The notes under the pieces: generated by a model | The model's database searches: none | Told to the model about the DNA's origin: nothing | What the model saw: the letters and a program-made list of their open reading frames with translations, nothing else | Program-made: the position numbers and the translations under genes | Source: Glandiceps talaboti | Taxonomy: Eukaryota; Hemichordata; Enteropneusta; Spengelidae | Assembly (NCBI RefSeq): GCF_964340395.1 | Contig: NC_135562.1 | Coordinates: forward strand, 17,176,485-17,240,484 | Length of the DNA: 64,000 bases | Direction of reading: 5' to 3' | Shown: one piece after another, positions 42,152 through 53,113 of the stretch | Position numbering within the stretch: position 1 is the stretch's first letter | How the letters are laid out: the number at the start of each line of letters is the position of its first letter

Positions 42152-44670
42152 CGAAAGCATGTTGTTATTGTTCTATAATGATTTTGTACATATGTTCATT
42201 ATAAAGTAGTAAATCATTTGCATAATAATGAATTTTGTAATTAGGCAAGATCTTAAGAATGCATGCTTGTAATTCACATAATATATTGTTTATATTGACT
42301 ATATCAAAGAGCATTTGCCCTTAATAAAAGTTTTTTAATTTCATATAATTAATCATTTTAATAATTAATGAAACTTACCACATAAGGGGTATATCATATC
42401 TGGTAATTAAGAATTTATTCTGACAGTGTGTGTTGGAACTTAGCGAAAGCGTTATGCCCTATCAATCATTATTTACATTAGTTTAATATTCTCTGTTTCG
42501 GAAGGAGGGGTGGGGTGGGGAGTTAATTTAAAGATGGTGCGCTCACATTTTACTTGTAGAGATGTAAGGTGTATTTTGTACATGATAAGGAAAGCTATCC
42601 TATCTCAATGGAGTTACTGTTCAATACTGGTAACATTCCTGCAATTGGCCATTGATCAGATTCAGTGCAGTTGGTGTCAAATTTTCTGAGCGTTGCTCGT
42701 ACATCTGTGTATAGCGTGGGGGCTAATAAGCACAAAGAGTCCCTCAAGGCCATTTCGCAGTATTGTCTTAGTAGTTACAACCATCAGTTACACGAAGTGT
42801 GAACACGAGAACGAAATGTTTCATACATTATTTACTAAGAGTGATTTTCACAACAAATGTGTTATTTGTGCAATGCATATTGCTTGTGATGAATTGCCAT
42901 GTGTTGTTTTGAATAAACCGCAGTGGTTTAGAATATTGCATATATTGCCAATAACCCCCCCCCCCCCTTCCACACACACTCAAATCTAAAGCAAACCCCT
43001 AACGAAGAACCCCCTAACGTTAGAAAAGAATGCGTAATTAGGAAGGGGAATGATCGATGGAGAATAACGAGCAAACTCCGTAAAGAGAATGAACATTAAC
43101 AGTTCACAAAAAAACACTCTTGGAGTGGCTCAAAGCTACTGATAATGACTTCACTTGAGTGATGAGCAAATGAACTTTGTTTGACAAGACATATCTTCTT
43201 TCACTGGTGTGTCGTTCTATGTCAATTAAGGTAATTGGAGCCCTGTAGATGCAAAGTGCACACATTTGCATGTCATCGATTCTATTTTTGCTACCGTCTG
43301 TTGACTAAGTAAATATATGACAACATGCACACAGCATTTACATAAGCTCAGTTCTCAACATTTGCATGTTTATTTATATCTTTTCTGAAAGTAAAATGCA
43401 CACTGTTCATTTTAACATAAAAAAAGTACAAATTGATGTATTCACAGGTTATTTTACACGACAAATATCATCATCGTAACTTGGCAATACTTCAGTGTAA
43501 CTGAACTCAAGCTGCTCGTTCGACACTGCGGGCTTGGGCTCTATTGATATGATTCCTTTTGCAGTGTAACGAACCGTAGAACTGGAAATACAGTCAATAT
43601 ACAGTTTATAATTTCATCACGCGTATGTCATATAACCAATGTGTTGCTGCCATGACATGTTGAAAAGACAGTTACATTAGACACACTCCACCATTGTCCT
43701 GCCAGTGTCAATTACAGCCTATGTAAATGTTATTTTACTTCACTATTAGTTATTTGCAAAATCATGTATTTGCATATCCTCAGTACTGTACAGTGACAGG
43801 TGGGTCTCAATTTCCACTATGCCTGCAATTAATTCAAAATTGTCGTCTGTCTAAGAAGTTCTGAAAAAAATACCCATGACTTGAGTATGTTAAGAGAGGC
43901 TATGTAAAGTTGACAATAACATATTCATTATACAAATGATATTTACTCACAGTGATATAGGTGGCTATGTCCTTAGATGCACTACAGGCGGTCTTCTCGC
44001 TCACAATACTGTACACTAGTCGCATGTATCAGCTACAGCAAACACGCATACGAACTTAATCTGATGAATACTGATGAAATTAAACCTTATTACCACATCA
44101 GAATTTGACTCTTTCTAGTTTAAACTGCGGTCCGTTTGACTTCACGTCAGCCACATGTGTCAGGCAAATTGCAGAGCTATGTGCTCATACGGGTTTCTGC
44201 TACACGCTCACAGATACCACTAATGGTATTATTTCAACTGAATAAAGCGAAAAGAAAATTATCGAGCCTGTCTGACTCGTGCGCTTTCATTATGTCAATG
44301 GATAACCCGAGGCTGTAACCAATGGGCCCATTGGCTAATTACGTCGATTCAACAAAGACACAATGTCGTCGGGAATGTCGTTCGGATTAAAATGTTCAAA
44401 GAAACGGGTTACTGTTTGTGAAAGGAAATATATGTTCCATAGAGCTGGATAGCTACAAACATGATTTACTGCAAAATGCTGTAATCTTAAACACAAACAA
44501 TATGCTAGAAATGTCTTGTTTTTTAAATATTTTTTTTTTAAAACCTAAATCTATCAGCCGAATCGTGTGTTAAAACCGCTTGTCAGGCTAACTGTATAGC
44601 ATCACTGTGTACCTACATTGTATGATATATAACAATTCCACATTGTGTATTCAGCTCATAGACTGTATGT
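42150..44670. other. anonymous AT-rich DNA
   Basis: No RT, endonuclease or host gene recognised. A 98-codon + strand frame (42693-42989) ends in a poly(C) run (42956-42967) and has no motif. Confidence 0.4.
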
Positions 44671-44673
44671 TTA

Positions 44674-45674
44674 GGGAGCTTCCAGTATTTGCAAGGGGGA
44701 GGGCTGGAGGAATTCGGGGGTGGGTCACATTTTACAAACCTGTTCTTGGGGGAGGGTCATATTTGCATTACAATGTTTGGGGAGGGTCACATTTTACAAT
44801 CCGTAGTTTTGTGACCAAATTGAACATTCAATTATTGTAAATTTATATTTCAAGTATACTTGAGAATATTTTAAGTATACTTGAAATGTACTTGACATTC
44901 CAAAGTATACTTTAAGTATAGAATAAGTATACTTTAAGCATACTTATTACCGTTTGATTTTGGTAAGGGGTGTTTTGAGATGTAAAAGTGAGATGAGCAC
45001 TCAACATTTATTTTTACGAGTACTTTACATGCCAAAATACAAAAAATAAAACTACATATATTGTTGGAAAATTGTTTAATAAAACGATGCATATTGTTGA
45101 GTGTACCATCTCACCTTATCATTCACACTGTCCGTGAATGTTGGTTAAAATATGATGGTGATGGTAGCAGTGATGATGATGACGATTTAGTTTTGAATGT
45201 CATAGAGAACACGGACAGTGAAACAAGTACTGACTCAAGTAGTACCAGTGAGTCAGATTAAAGTGGCAATACTGTAGGTGAAGGTTATGACGATAACAAT
45301 GATATCAGGGAACTTCTACGAGAGACCAGGTCAGTACGGAGTATGCACAACATGGAAAGCACATTTTAGATACTAACTAGATTGTGTATGACTATAAGAG
45401 AAAGGTAACTAGCCAGTCTTTTACTGTTTATATGTACAAATATTGCTTTCTAATACAGAGTCAAAATCATTTATTTTGTATGTATACATATAATGTGAAT
45501 ATTGATTAACGTTCAGTATATGCAATTGTCATGGGGAGGGTCATGTTTTACAAAATGGGACAAAGGGGAGGGTCGCTTTTTACAAATGGAGAATGGGGTC
45601 AGGGTCATGTTTTATTCAACAGACCATGTGTGATTTCCTCTGCCCCCCCCCCCTTGTAAATACTGAAGGCTCCC
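44674..45674. mobile_element. 1001-bp PIF/Harbinger-like TIR element (non-autonomous)
   Basis: The left terminus GGGAGCTTCCAGTATTTGCA followed by AGGGGG (44674 on) is mirrored by the right terminus CCCCC TTGTAAATACTGAAGGCTCCC (ending at 45674). Each end is flanked by TTA (44671-44673 and 45675-45677), the 3-bp TWA duplication typical of PIF/Harbinger elements. Subterminal motifs of the form GGGGAGGGTCAYRTTTTACAA recur about three times near each end, all on the + strand. Inside is a 66-codon frame (45061-45261) with a Ser/Asp-rich acidic end and no DDE domain. Another superfamily with 3-bp duplications cannot be excluded. Confidence 0.7.
44850..44948. repeat. cluster of AAGTATACTT palindromes
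   Basis: The 10-bp palindrome AAGTATACTT, or a one-base variant, occurs about five times in 100 bp inside the Harbinger-like element. Confidence 0.8.
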
Positions 45675-45677
45675 TTA

Positions 45678-48340
45678 GCCAGTTCACTTGAGTATTTAAC
45701 GAAAGAGAAATTACAACCCCCGAATAAAATCCGGTGCATTGCTTAAGCTTGCTTGTGGAAATGTGAGATAAGAGAAAGTTCGTGCAAGATATATCAGAAG
45801 TTAGTGTCGATAACGTGTCAAAAGAAAAACAACATGGGATCCGGAACCTATCGTGTTTACTGGTACGAATGCTACAATTCATAAAATGTAAATATCGAGT
45901 GTGACAGGTGTTTGTTTAATTCAAAATACAGCAGCAAACTGATAAATTGCTACGTTAACCTACATCACAGGCAACCGCTGTTGTTTTTGTATCAGTTATC
46001 TAGTTGTCATATTTTATATTTGCATGAAGTCTCCTCTTATATATAGTTCAACTGATTCAAGCAGATGCAGCGGCGCTGTTCCGCCAGTTGTAGTACACTT
46101 CGCAGTAGCTATCGCACGAGTAACTTTAAAAAAAAAATATTTCGGCATGTGTTGTTATTTGATGAGATGTGTGTAACGATTACTGTGTATGTTTAGTCTT
46201 GGAACAATTGGGATGTGTTCACCAGGTGAGTCTTAATACATAAAAGCTGTTTAGAGTATGCAAACATGGCATTTTGTGTCCTTTCTTGACATTGCAGTGT
46301 AATGTAGGCAGTATGTGAGAGTGAATGTTATATGGATTAAAACAGCAATCAACGCAAGCTGATCCCGTCAATACAATTGGATGCGTGTATACTTATAACC
46401 ATGGCCCCAAAGCCTGTTATTGTCATAACCAGCAATTTCAATGGGTTGATTAAATTTTCTAAAAAAGAAGTGGCACATTGCTCGCGGCATTGTAACAACT
46501 CAAAATCCAATTTGTTTCAAGATAATACAGGGAAAAGGTTTATATTAACATTACATAGTTAATTAAAAAAGTGTCGTCAAAATATAAGTTATTGAACTAT
46601 ACTGCCAATAACAAAGTGATTAATCAAAAAATAAACAAACCGTGATGACACTACAAGTAACTAAATAAAATTCGTTGCGATGTGCTGAAATCATCCAGAT
46701 TTGGGAATCCGCTTCTCTCTTTTTCTCTGAAGGCCTTAGACGGCGCTTATATTTTCAATATTTGTGTGATCAGTCAGATCAGTCAGCTCCTCATGGACTT
46801 TTTTTCCAACTCTCTCTTGTGTACATGGAATTTAAATAGCAGAAACATTGATTATAAACTGTTACTTATTGCTACTTACACAGAACAAGTTAGCTGTGAA
46901 CCATTTGTTATGTAGGTATAGTTACGAACCGCACGTTACAAAATTGGTAACTGAGAAAAACAATTTGCATTGCTTCTGCATATGGAAAAATGTCGCTTAC
47001 ATACCCACTAACTCCACCTCCACCCCGAAATCAAATGTTTCTCCACTTACTCAGCATACTCTGGGTTTTGGCTGGTTTAACTCTCCCAAATCCCTTGGTG
47101 CTCTGAAGTGACAACCCAAGGGTGCGATGAACGTAGAATTGATAATAATGTCCAATATTACAATAAGGTGAATAGTAATCATCCTACCCGTACATTTTAT
47201 TTAATCTAATTTGCAAACTGGTGGCGGTGGTTTCGTGCGTGCATAAAATTAATAACGTTACTTCAATCATACATACTTTCATATTTTAACAGTAATCATT
47301 TATTTTCACATTTTCTGTAAAATCATGAAAACTTTCATCCTCTGTAGAAATGTGACATCAATTTGTGTCGGCATAAATATGATTTGAATGCAAGACAACA
47401 TGTGTTGGGGAATCGTTGTTGAATTTGCTGAAAGTGGTGTGCATGTATATGATTGTCTGTTCAGTTTGTGGTGAATTTCTCATGATTTGACGTCATGACG
47501 GATTAAAGGTTCGACACAGAGCCAAATTATGGTATTTTCGATACATTCTACTGTGATCCATATGTCATACTTTTAATACGCTCAAGACATTACAAACTAA
47601 TAACTTCAAATTGAAGTCATAAGGCAACATATGTCATCCCAACTAGAGAGCGGAGATGATCCCCTTGTCATTTCGCTGGATATTCCCATCAAACAGGAAT
47701 ATAGCAAAAGGGTCGTTAATCTCATGGAAAAACCGACGATTTTTTTCTGTATTCTACGGTATTGCTAAGTGCGTTTCTCTTATGTGCTGGATATACATAA
47801 AAGACTTCTGTAATGCTTTTTGGGTCAGGTTGTGACATCAAAAAAACTTGTGATGGAAACCTAAATTGTCATTTACGGTGGGTAGTGATTAACACGTTTC
47901 GGCAACGTATATCTAGACATTGCTGAAATAACTGATCAAATCTGCGTAGTATTTGCATTCCGTTAACATTTGATTCACTAAAAGAGTATATGGAGAAAAC
48001 GGTGACTGTGTGAATGTGGCTTTTCTAACTCTTCTGTTCATATCGAACACACTTAAACATATTGTACACCGATTATATTGTTGTGAACAAGTAGACAAGT
48101 TTTATCCGTTCTAATAAACACAACATAACCTTTTAGTAGAATTTTTTAACAACATTAGGGTCATTTATAATAAAAAATTACATGTCATTTATCCTGAACG
48201 AACGATGCTACCATATGCGCCAATTGCCTTCGTGGTATTGTTGCTCAAAACGAATGCACTAACAACTATATGTACACTATCGTTCTACAAATATAGAGTC
48301 ATGTGTCAATAGAAACAAAAGATAATATCATTATGCAAAC
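45678..48340. other. anonymous DNA upstream of the gene pair
   Basis: No exon is recognised. The 61-88 codon frames between 46377 and 47111 lack splice context and motifs. Confidence 0.4.
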
Positions 48341-48359
48341 TTGATGATAATGTACACCA

Positions 48360-48599
48360 TATGCAGTTCCCGTCATGTCATCGGGATGGACAGTTCACTG
48401 CCACACGCTCGACCATTCAGTGAACTGGAATCTTTCAGCGTCACGAAATATCATGAATATTCATGAGCACGGCTCACCGCCATTCTTCCCCAAGTCTTCG
48501 GAACTTGTCGGCAGAAGTTTCGCCCTTTGTTTAAAAGATTCGGTAGTTTTCGGATGTAAACATGCCACACGTGCCACTATATACGACGTACGAAGAAAG
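48360..48599 (+). promoter_or_regulatory. promoter / 5' leader of the + strand gene
   Basis: Base composition rises to CpG-containing sequence from about 48360 to 48980 in an otherwise AT-rich window. It starts with the 31-bp element CAGTTCCCGTCATGTCATCG + GGATGGACAGT (48366-48396), which recurs inverted at 51947-51977 by the convergent gene. The leader is open in the frame of the start codon back to ATG 48375, so a 75-residue N-terminal extension is possible. Confidence 0.5.
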
Positions 48600-49873
48600 A
48601 TGGCAACTGCTGAAAGCGGTAAGTACGAGCTCGTACGAGTTATCATCCCTTTTTGACCTATTGATCTGTCTGGCAGCGAGGTCAGATTTTGCTCAATAGT
48701 CCGTGCTAAGTTCATGGGTACATATGTAAGACTAAATGTCTTTTTAGAGGTTTTCCTTTGCATATATCGCTGTGGTCAGTCTGAAAGAGGATTTTCCAAG
48801 CTTTACAACGAGGGGTCATAATTTTTTGTCGGACAATGGGGCGCGATGGGGCGCGTTTTTTCGGGAGCAGTGTAAATTCTCGGTGATCAGAGCGAGAGTG
48901 TTCACGTATTCAACACTGTGTACTATGTGTGACACGTTGTTTGTCACTGTCAGCCTAGCGCCTGTTGACTTTCTTGGAGTAGATTTGTTTTGGTGAGGGA
49001 ATAGCTATCTGAGTTCTAAAACGAATTTCTTGAAAACGTAATCACGGTAACGTAAGCCTTATTTACATGCGTGATAGTGGATGAAAGCTTCGTTGTGTTG
49101 TGTGGTCATTGTCGATCGATCGTCGGATATATGCGTGAGTAAATGGATTAGATGCGTAGACGTAGACGTACATCATATGCAAAGCATGTGTATACAATCG
49201 TAAATGTAATCATATGTTGACACTTGGTAGGTAATGACAATGTAACTGTTACAGATAAATTATTTGTGTCAATTTTTGCCAGCTGCTTTCAATATTGGTC
49301 TATAGAGTACTAATGAATTTTTTTTCGTCCGACAGCATCATCGTCAGTCTTACTAGCACCATCCACAGAGCCAAAGCAAATCGAGCCAGGAGATATCAAA
49401 ATTGAGACTAGTGTAAGAGGGTATGTGAGACATATTTCCGATATCACGTACTGCAATATCTTATTATTACTTTGTGTCACTTGCTTATGATCTGACATAG
49501 TAAACATGCACTTGAAACCAGGCCATAAAACAAAATGTAATCCAAGATGTGATAATTTTGATAGTAGTAACAACAACAGCAACAACAACAACAACAACAA
49601 CAACAACAGATATGGTTGATAGTGCTCTGATAACCATCATACCCAGCACATTATGTTACCAGATTTGCCCGAGTTCCAAAGTTAACAGAATTTTACTTTG
49701 AGTAATGTCATTTTGTAATGTGTATCATCTTAGTTATTTCTATAAATTTATTCTAGTTAATTTTATCTGCTGTGTATGCATGGTTATATTTTATTATGAT
49801 CCATACAAATGTTTTTCTTTTCTTTTGTTTTTATAGCTATCAGGCTCTCTGTGACTGTCCCACAAGTGTATAG
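48600..49873 (+). CDS. three-exon gene for a small unrecognised protein
   Basis: Exon 1 is 48600-48618 (donor GTAAGT), exon 2 is 49336-49420 (acceptor TTTTTTTTCGTCCGACAG, donor GTATGT), and exon 3 starts at 49837 (acceptor TTTTCTTTTGTTTTTATAG). Joined, they read MATAES, then ASSSVLLAPSTEPKQIEPGD, IKIETSVR and GYQALCDCPTSV, a 46-residue product ending at TAG 49871-49873. The start has a strong context (AAGAAAGATGG). Exon phases agree across both introns, which is unlikely by chance. Exon 2 is rich in Ser, Pro and Glu, and the C-terminal part has two Cys (CDC). There is no signal peptide or membrane segment. An alternative is exon 2 ending at 49413 (AGT|GTAAGA) joined to the acceptor just before ATG 49874, which turns the TAG into the intron border. 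I do not recognise the family. Confidence 0.65.
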
Positions 49874-50062
49874 ATGGATTTACATCCGGAAGTCGACAAC
49901 CCTCATGATCTAACTGCTATTGATGAATCCAGATTAGAAGTAAACAAGAAACTTGTTGAAACAAAATAGGCGAAAAAAGAAAAACACATTGAATTGTACG
50001 AGGAAGTCGATGACCTTCTCACTATTGAGATAGTAGAAATAAACCTTCAATCTAAAATTTAA
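49874..50062 (+). CDS. in-frame continuation after TAG: lysine/glutamate-rich coding-like segment
   Basis: Directly after the first TAG the same frame reads MDLHPEVDNPHDLTAIDESR and LEVNKKLVETK, then TAG (49967-49969), then AKKEKHIELYEEVDDLLTIE and IVEINLQSKI, ending at TAA (50060-50062). Charged residues and leucines at heptad-like spacing suggest a coiled coil. It may be translated through alternative splicing onto ATG 49874, as a second cistron, by readthrough, or not at all if the gene is decaying. The second TAG remains in every model. Confidence 0.4.
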
Positions 50063-50620
50063 GTTGCTGTGATCACAACAGTCCCATATGGATACATTTA
50101 CAAAAGGACAGTCTGTTTTTCAACTCACTTCATAAATCTTCTCCAGGAAAGAACATTATCAAACTCCTGTACATATTTGGTGGTTTGTAACACAAAACTC
50201 AATCTCTTCTTTTTGTCTACTTCTAGCTTGGACTATTTACTAGGTTGATCTTGACTATGTCCTTGTAACATATACCAGGATTAGTGCAATCTATTTCATG
50301 TAACAATGACAACCAATGTAGGTACCACAAAGTTTAGTTGTGATATTACCATACCAAACATGTTCCTCAATGATTGGCTTATCTGTTCTATTGAAGTAGT
50401 ATCTGGTTGATGATTCATTCAAACTTGACTCGTTTTTGAGAAGACTCTTATGGCTCATTTATAAGTTAAACACTTCATGGGGCCATGAACTGTCAAGCTT
50501 TGGATAAACGTAAAATGATGTAATGTGAAAGATAACAACAACTCTCTGCAGTTGTATTTTCAATACTTTATTTAACATGGAGAAAATAAATAAAAATGAA
50601 TATGTAATATATATATGTGG
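50063..50620 (+). other. 3' untranslated region of the + strand gene
   Basis: AT-rich, no long frame. It ends at the overlapping signals AATAAATAAA (50585-50594), with another AATAAA near 50624. Confidence 0.5.
50567..50594. terminator. facing poly(A) signals of two convergent transcripts
   Basis: The - strand AATAAA (TTTATT on +, 50567-50572, context CATGTTAAATAAAGTATTG) lies 13 bp left of the + strand AATAAA (50585-50590). Normal cleavage 10-30 nt downstream would make the two mRNAs overlap at their 3' ends by some tens of bases. Confidence 0.55.
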
Positions 50621-50740
50621 CTAATAAAATATATAAATACATAAAATATATCATCTGCTTCAGTTTACACTTTGTAACATGTATTGAAGTTCACTTGTTT
50701 GCAATGGTCCTGGGTCCTGCTATAAATAGTTTTCAGCATG

Positions 50741-50812
50741 TCAGTCAATATCTTCACATTTGACTTTATGTAGAGGAAGACTTTCATCTTGTACAAATGT
50801 GCAATTTTTCAT
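50741..50812 (-). CDS. terminal exon of a convergent - strand gene (partial)
   Basis: Read on the - strand, GGTTCTCTCTTGTCAACAG is a good acceptor. It is followed directly by MKNCTFVQDESLPLHKVKCE-DID and TGA. A 3'UTR of about 170 bp and an AATAAA signal at 50567-50572 complete a terminal exon. The peptide is not recognised. Phase 0 is assumed because the first codon after the acceptor is ATG, which could also be the true start if upstream exons are non-coding. Internal exons between 50812 and 51750 were not found. Confidence 0.45.
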   Translation of the reverse strand: MKNCTFVQDESLPLHKVKCEDID

Positions 50813-51390
50813 CTGTTGACAAGAGAGAACCAGAAATTTAAATTAGACATTGATTTCAATTTAAATCACTTCTGAGTAATAATATCACGGGACAATTGTG
50901 GAAACTGTTTCCAAACAAAACAAAAATATAGGTGTGCGTGCAAAGTCTTGCATATGAGATAAAATTAAAGTTTTGATGTGATGGAACAAATCAGGTGATT
51001 TGTTACTAATTGTCAGTCACGGCCAACAAACAAGAAACCCCTGAACATCAACCAAATAAGTGTGCTGATTAGTATTTCTTCACACTAATACATGTTAAGG
51101 AAATATCGTTTCAATGGGTACAAAATACTTATTTTCACCAAATACCATATCACTGTTTTATCAGCATAAATATTGATTCTTAGTATTTCCAAGTCACAAT
51201 AGTACCCACATTTGAATTTATATTCTCAACAAAAATATTTCGATCAATTTAGAACAAATTACATTAATTACAATCAATTGAAATCTTACCCTTTAACACG
51301 TTTTTTGTTTATACAGAATGTTATTCCTTAGTTCACAACCTTACGTGTTTTAGCCAGTTATAAAAGATAATATACACATTTGCCTGTGCT
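50813..51390. other. presumed intron of the - strand gene
   Basis: AT-rich and without recognised exons. A donor-like AAAGG|GTAAGA (- strand) lies near 51290. Confidence 0.3.
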
Positions 51391-51393
51391 AGT

Positions 51394-51530
51394 CGTCGCC
51401 TCGCTCCGTAGCACTGAATACACCCGTACTGATAGGAAACTGTGAATGCCTATCTGGCACTTGCTCTGATGTTGCGAAATAATCAGTACATCGGTTATAG
51501 TATTGCTCCGGTTCGGAGCAATGCGACGAC
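51394..51530. repeat. 137-bp imperfect inverted repeat (MITE-like)
   Basis: GTCGTCGCCTCGCTCCG (51394-51410) mirrors CGGAGCAATGCGACGAC (51514-51530) at 15 of 17 positions. Similarity continues inward through the CACTGAATAC / GTACTGAT blocks. No coding capacity. Confidence 0.6.
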
Positions 51531-51739
51531 TTTCGTTTTAGATAAAATGTAGCAAAAAAGGCACGAACGAACGACTATCGACAGTGTACTAGTGACAGTG
51601 TAGTCGTCTCGAGTCCCAATCAAGTAGCATTGTGTTGAGAGGTGTTCAGTTTGACAATTTATCCTTTAAAAAGTTATATTGACAGCTCTTTTTTATCCAG
51701 CATGTAGTCAAAATTTAAAACTGAGAAAGAAGAGTACCA

Positions 51740-52060
51740 TATTTACCCTGATTTTAAAAGCTCAGCCACGCCGAAAACTCCCGTAAGCCACGAACCATAG
51801 ACGCCGAGGGTACGATTGACCATTGAAGTGCTCGACCATGTAGACAGGAAGTTAGGCGTGGAGTAATGGATATAAGAACAAACGCGCGTAACCTCTGACC
51901 AGTTGACTGAAAAGATGACATCATCGATCCTCTCATTGGCTACTTGTACTGTCCATCCCGATGACATGACGGGAACTGATATGGGACACTTTAAACCATC
52001 TAACCAATCATGAAAAGAAATATAAACAGTTCGACCATTTACACAACCTCCTTGCATACT
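51740..52060 (-). promoter_or_regulatory. promoter and possible first exon of the - strand gene
   Basis: On the - strand the 31-bp element (51977 down to 51947) is followed by CCAAT (in AGCCAATGAGAGG), a CRE-like GATGATGTCATC and GC-rich sequence. A 104-codon frame (51743-52057) covers it. Its distal part from an internal ATG reads MVNRTLGVYGSWLTGVFGVA and ELLKSG up to a donor-like TCAGG|GTAAAT near 51745. Direct splicing of that donor to 50812 would give an immediate stop, so another exon or a non-coding first exon is needed. Confidence 0.4.
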
Positions 52061-52600
52061 AATTCATATGGACATTTTAAAAGTTAACAAAACATCCTTA
52101 CATTCCTGCACTTCACATTATTTTGCCAGCTTATACAAACATCATTGCATACTTACACATATACAAATTTTAACGGCTTAAAATACACAATTGCATACTT
52201 TCACACATCAACAGTTTGACAGCTCATAGACGCTACACGAAGGGTAGGTTCATGGACAGCTTTGCAAAAACATCCTTGGCTGCTTACCCTAACAACATTC
52301 TAACATCTTGAAGAATATTCTTGCATGCTTCAATACAAATTTGCAGATATTGACCTAAGCCACATACACATTACTGCTGAAAGGACCATATGGAATACAG
52401 ACAATTAGTTTCTAAAATAAGCTGCCTGAAAATTAGAAAGAGATTACAAATATTTCACTCAAATAAAGGATTGAATATAAAAATTGTTCCCAATCAAAAT
52501 ATTATAATATCATGCTTAATACGTATTAAGCACAATTCCCCAAATCCGATAGGAGGATAACTGTCCACCTTTGATGTCATTCACTGCTTGGAGGGGCATC
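52061..52600. other. anonymous DNA upstream of the - strand gene
   Basis: AT-rich, with several near-copies of CTTACAxxxAYACAAA/CAACA at 52100-52330 that suggest an old degenerate tandem repeat. Confidence 0.3.
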
Positions 52601-52609
52601 ACATATCAT

Positions 52610-52770
52610 TGTATTGTATTGTATTGTATTGTATTGTATTGTATTGTATTGTATTGTATTGTATTGTATTGTATTGTATTGTATTGTATTGTATTGTATT
52701 GTGTTGTATTGTGTGGTGTGGTATTGTATTGTATTGTGTTGTGTTGTGTTGTGTTGTGTTGTGTTGTATA
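52610..52770. repeat. (TATTG)n-(TGTTG)n pentamer array
   Basis: About 20 TATTG units, a mixed transition, then TGTTG units. All six frames stay open because the unit lacks stops. Confidence 0.98.
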
Positions 52771-52869
52771 TTATAGTATTATTATACATTATATTATATA
52801 TTCATATAAGTATAAGTGTCTCACTGGAGAGAAGAGTGCTCGATTCAATATTAATAGAAGAGCATTATA

Positions 52870-52911
52870 GACTTAATTCAAAAGAATAATAATATTCTTT
52901 TGAATTAAGTC
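52870..52911. repeat. 19-bp perfect palindrome
   Basis: GACTTAATTCAAAAGAATA (52870-52888) and its exact inverse (52893-52911) have a 4-base loop. A CT run follows directly. Confidence 0.9.
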
Positions 52912-53065
52912 TCTCTCTCTCTCACTCTCTCCCTCCCATTCTCTCTCTCTATCTCGCTCTCTGTATTATATATATAATAAAAATGACAAGTTGGAGGCGT
53001 CAGCTTTACCGAATTCCTGTGGTTCATATTCATTAAGCGAAAATCCTTGTAGTAGATATTGATGA

Positions 53066-53113
53066 TTGATGACGTCATTTGCGCATGCGTGCATGTTATC
53101 ACAGCAGACAGAA
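53066..53113 (+). promoter_or_regulatory. CRE plus NRF1-type promoter motifs
   Basis: A perfect CRE, TGACGTCA (53070-53077), lies 3 bp before GCGCATGCGT (53081-53090), which differs by one base from the NRF1 core GCGCATGCGC. In animals this pair marks TATA-less, often bidirectional promoters of housekeeping and nuclear-encoded mitochondrial genes. Confidence 0.45.

Noticed and set aside
49874-50062. Assignment of the coiled-coil-like segment to a Mediator subunit
   Set aside because: The resemblance was limited to a short EVNKKL-type stretch, too little to name a family.
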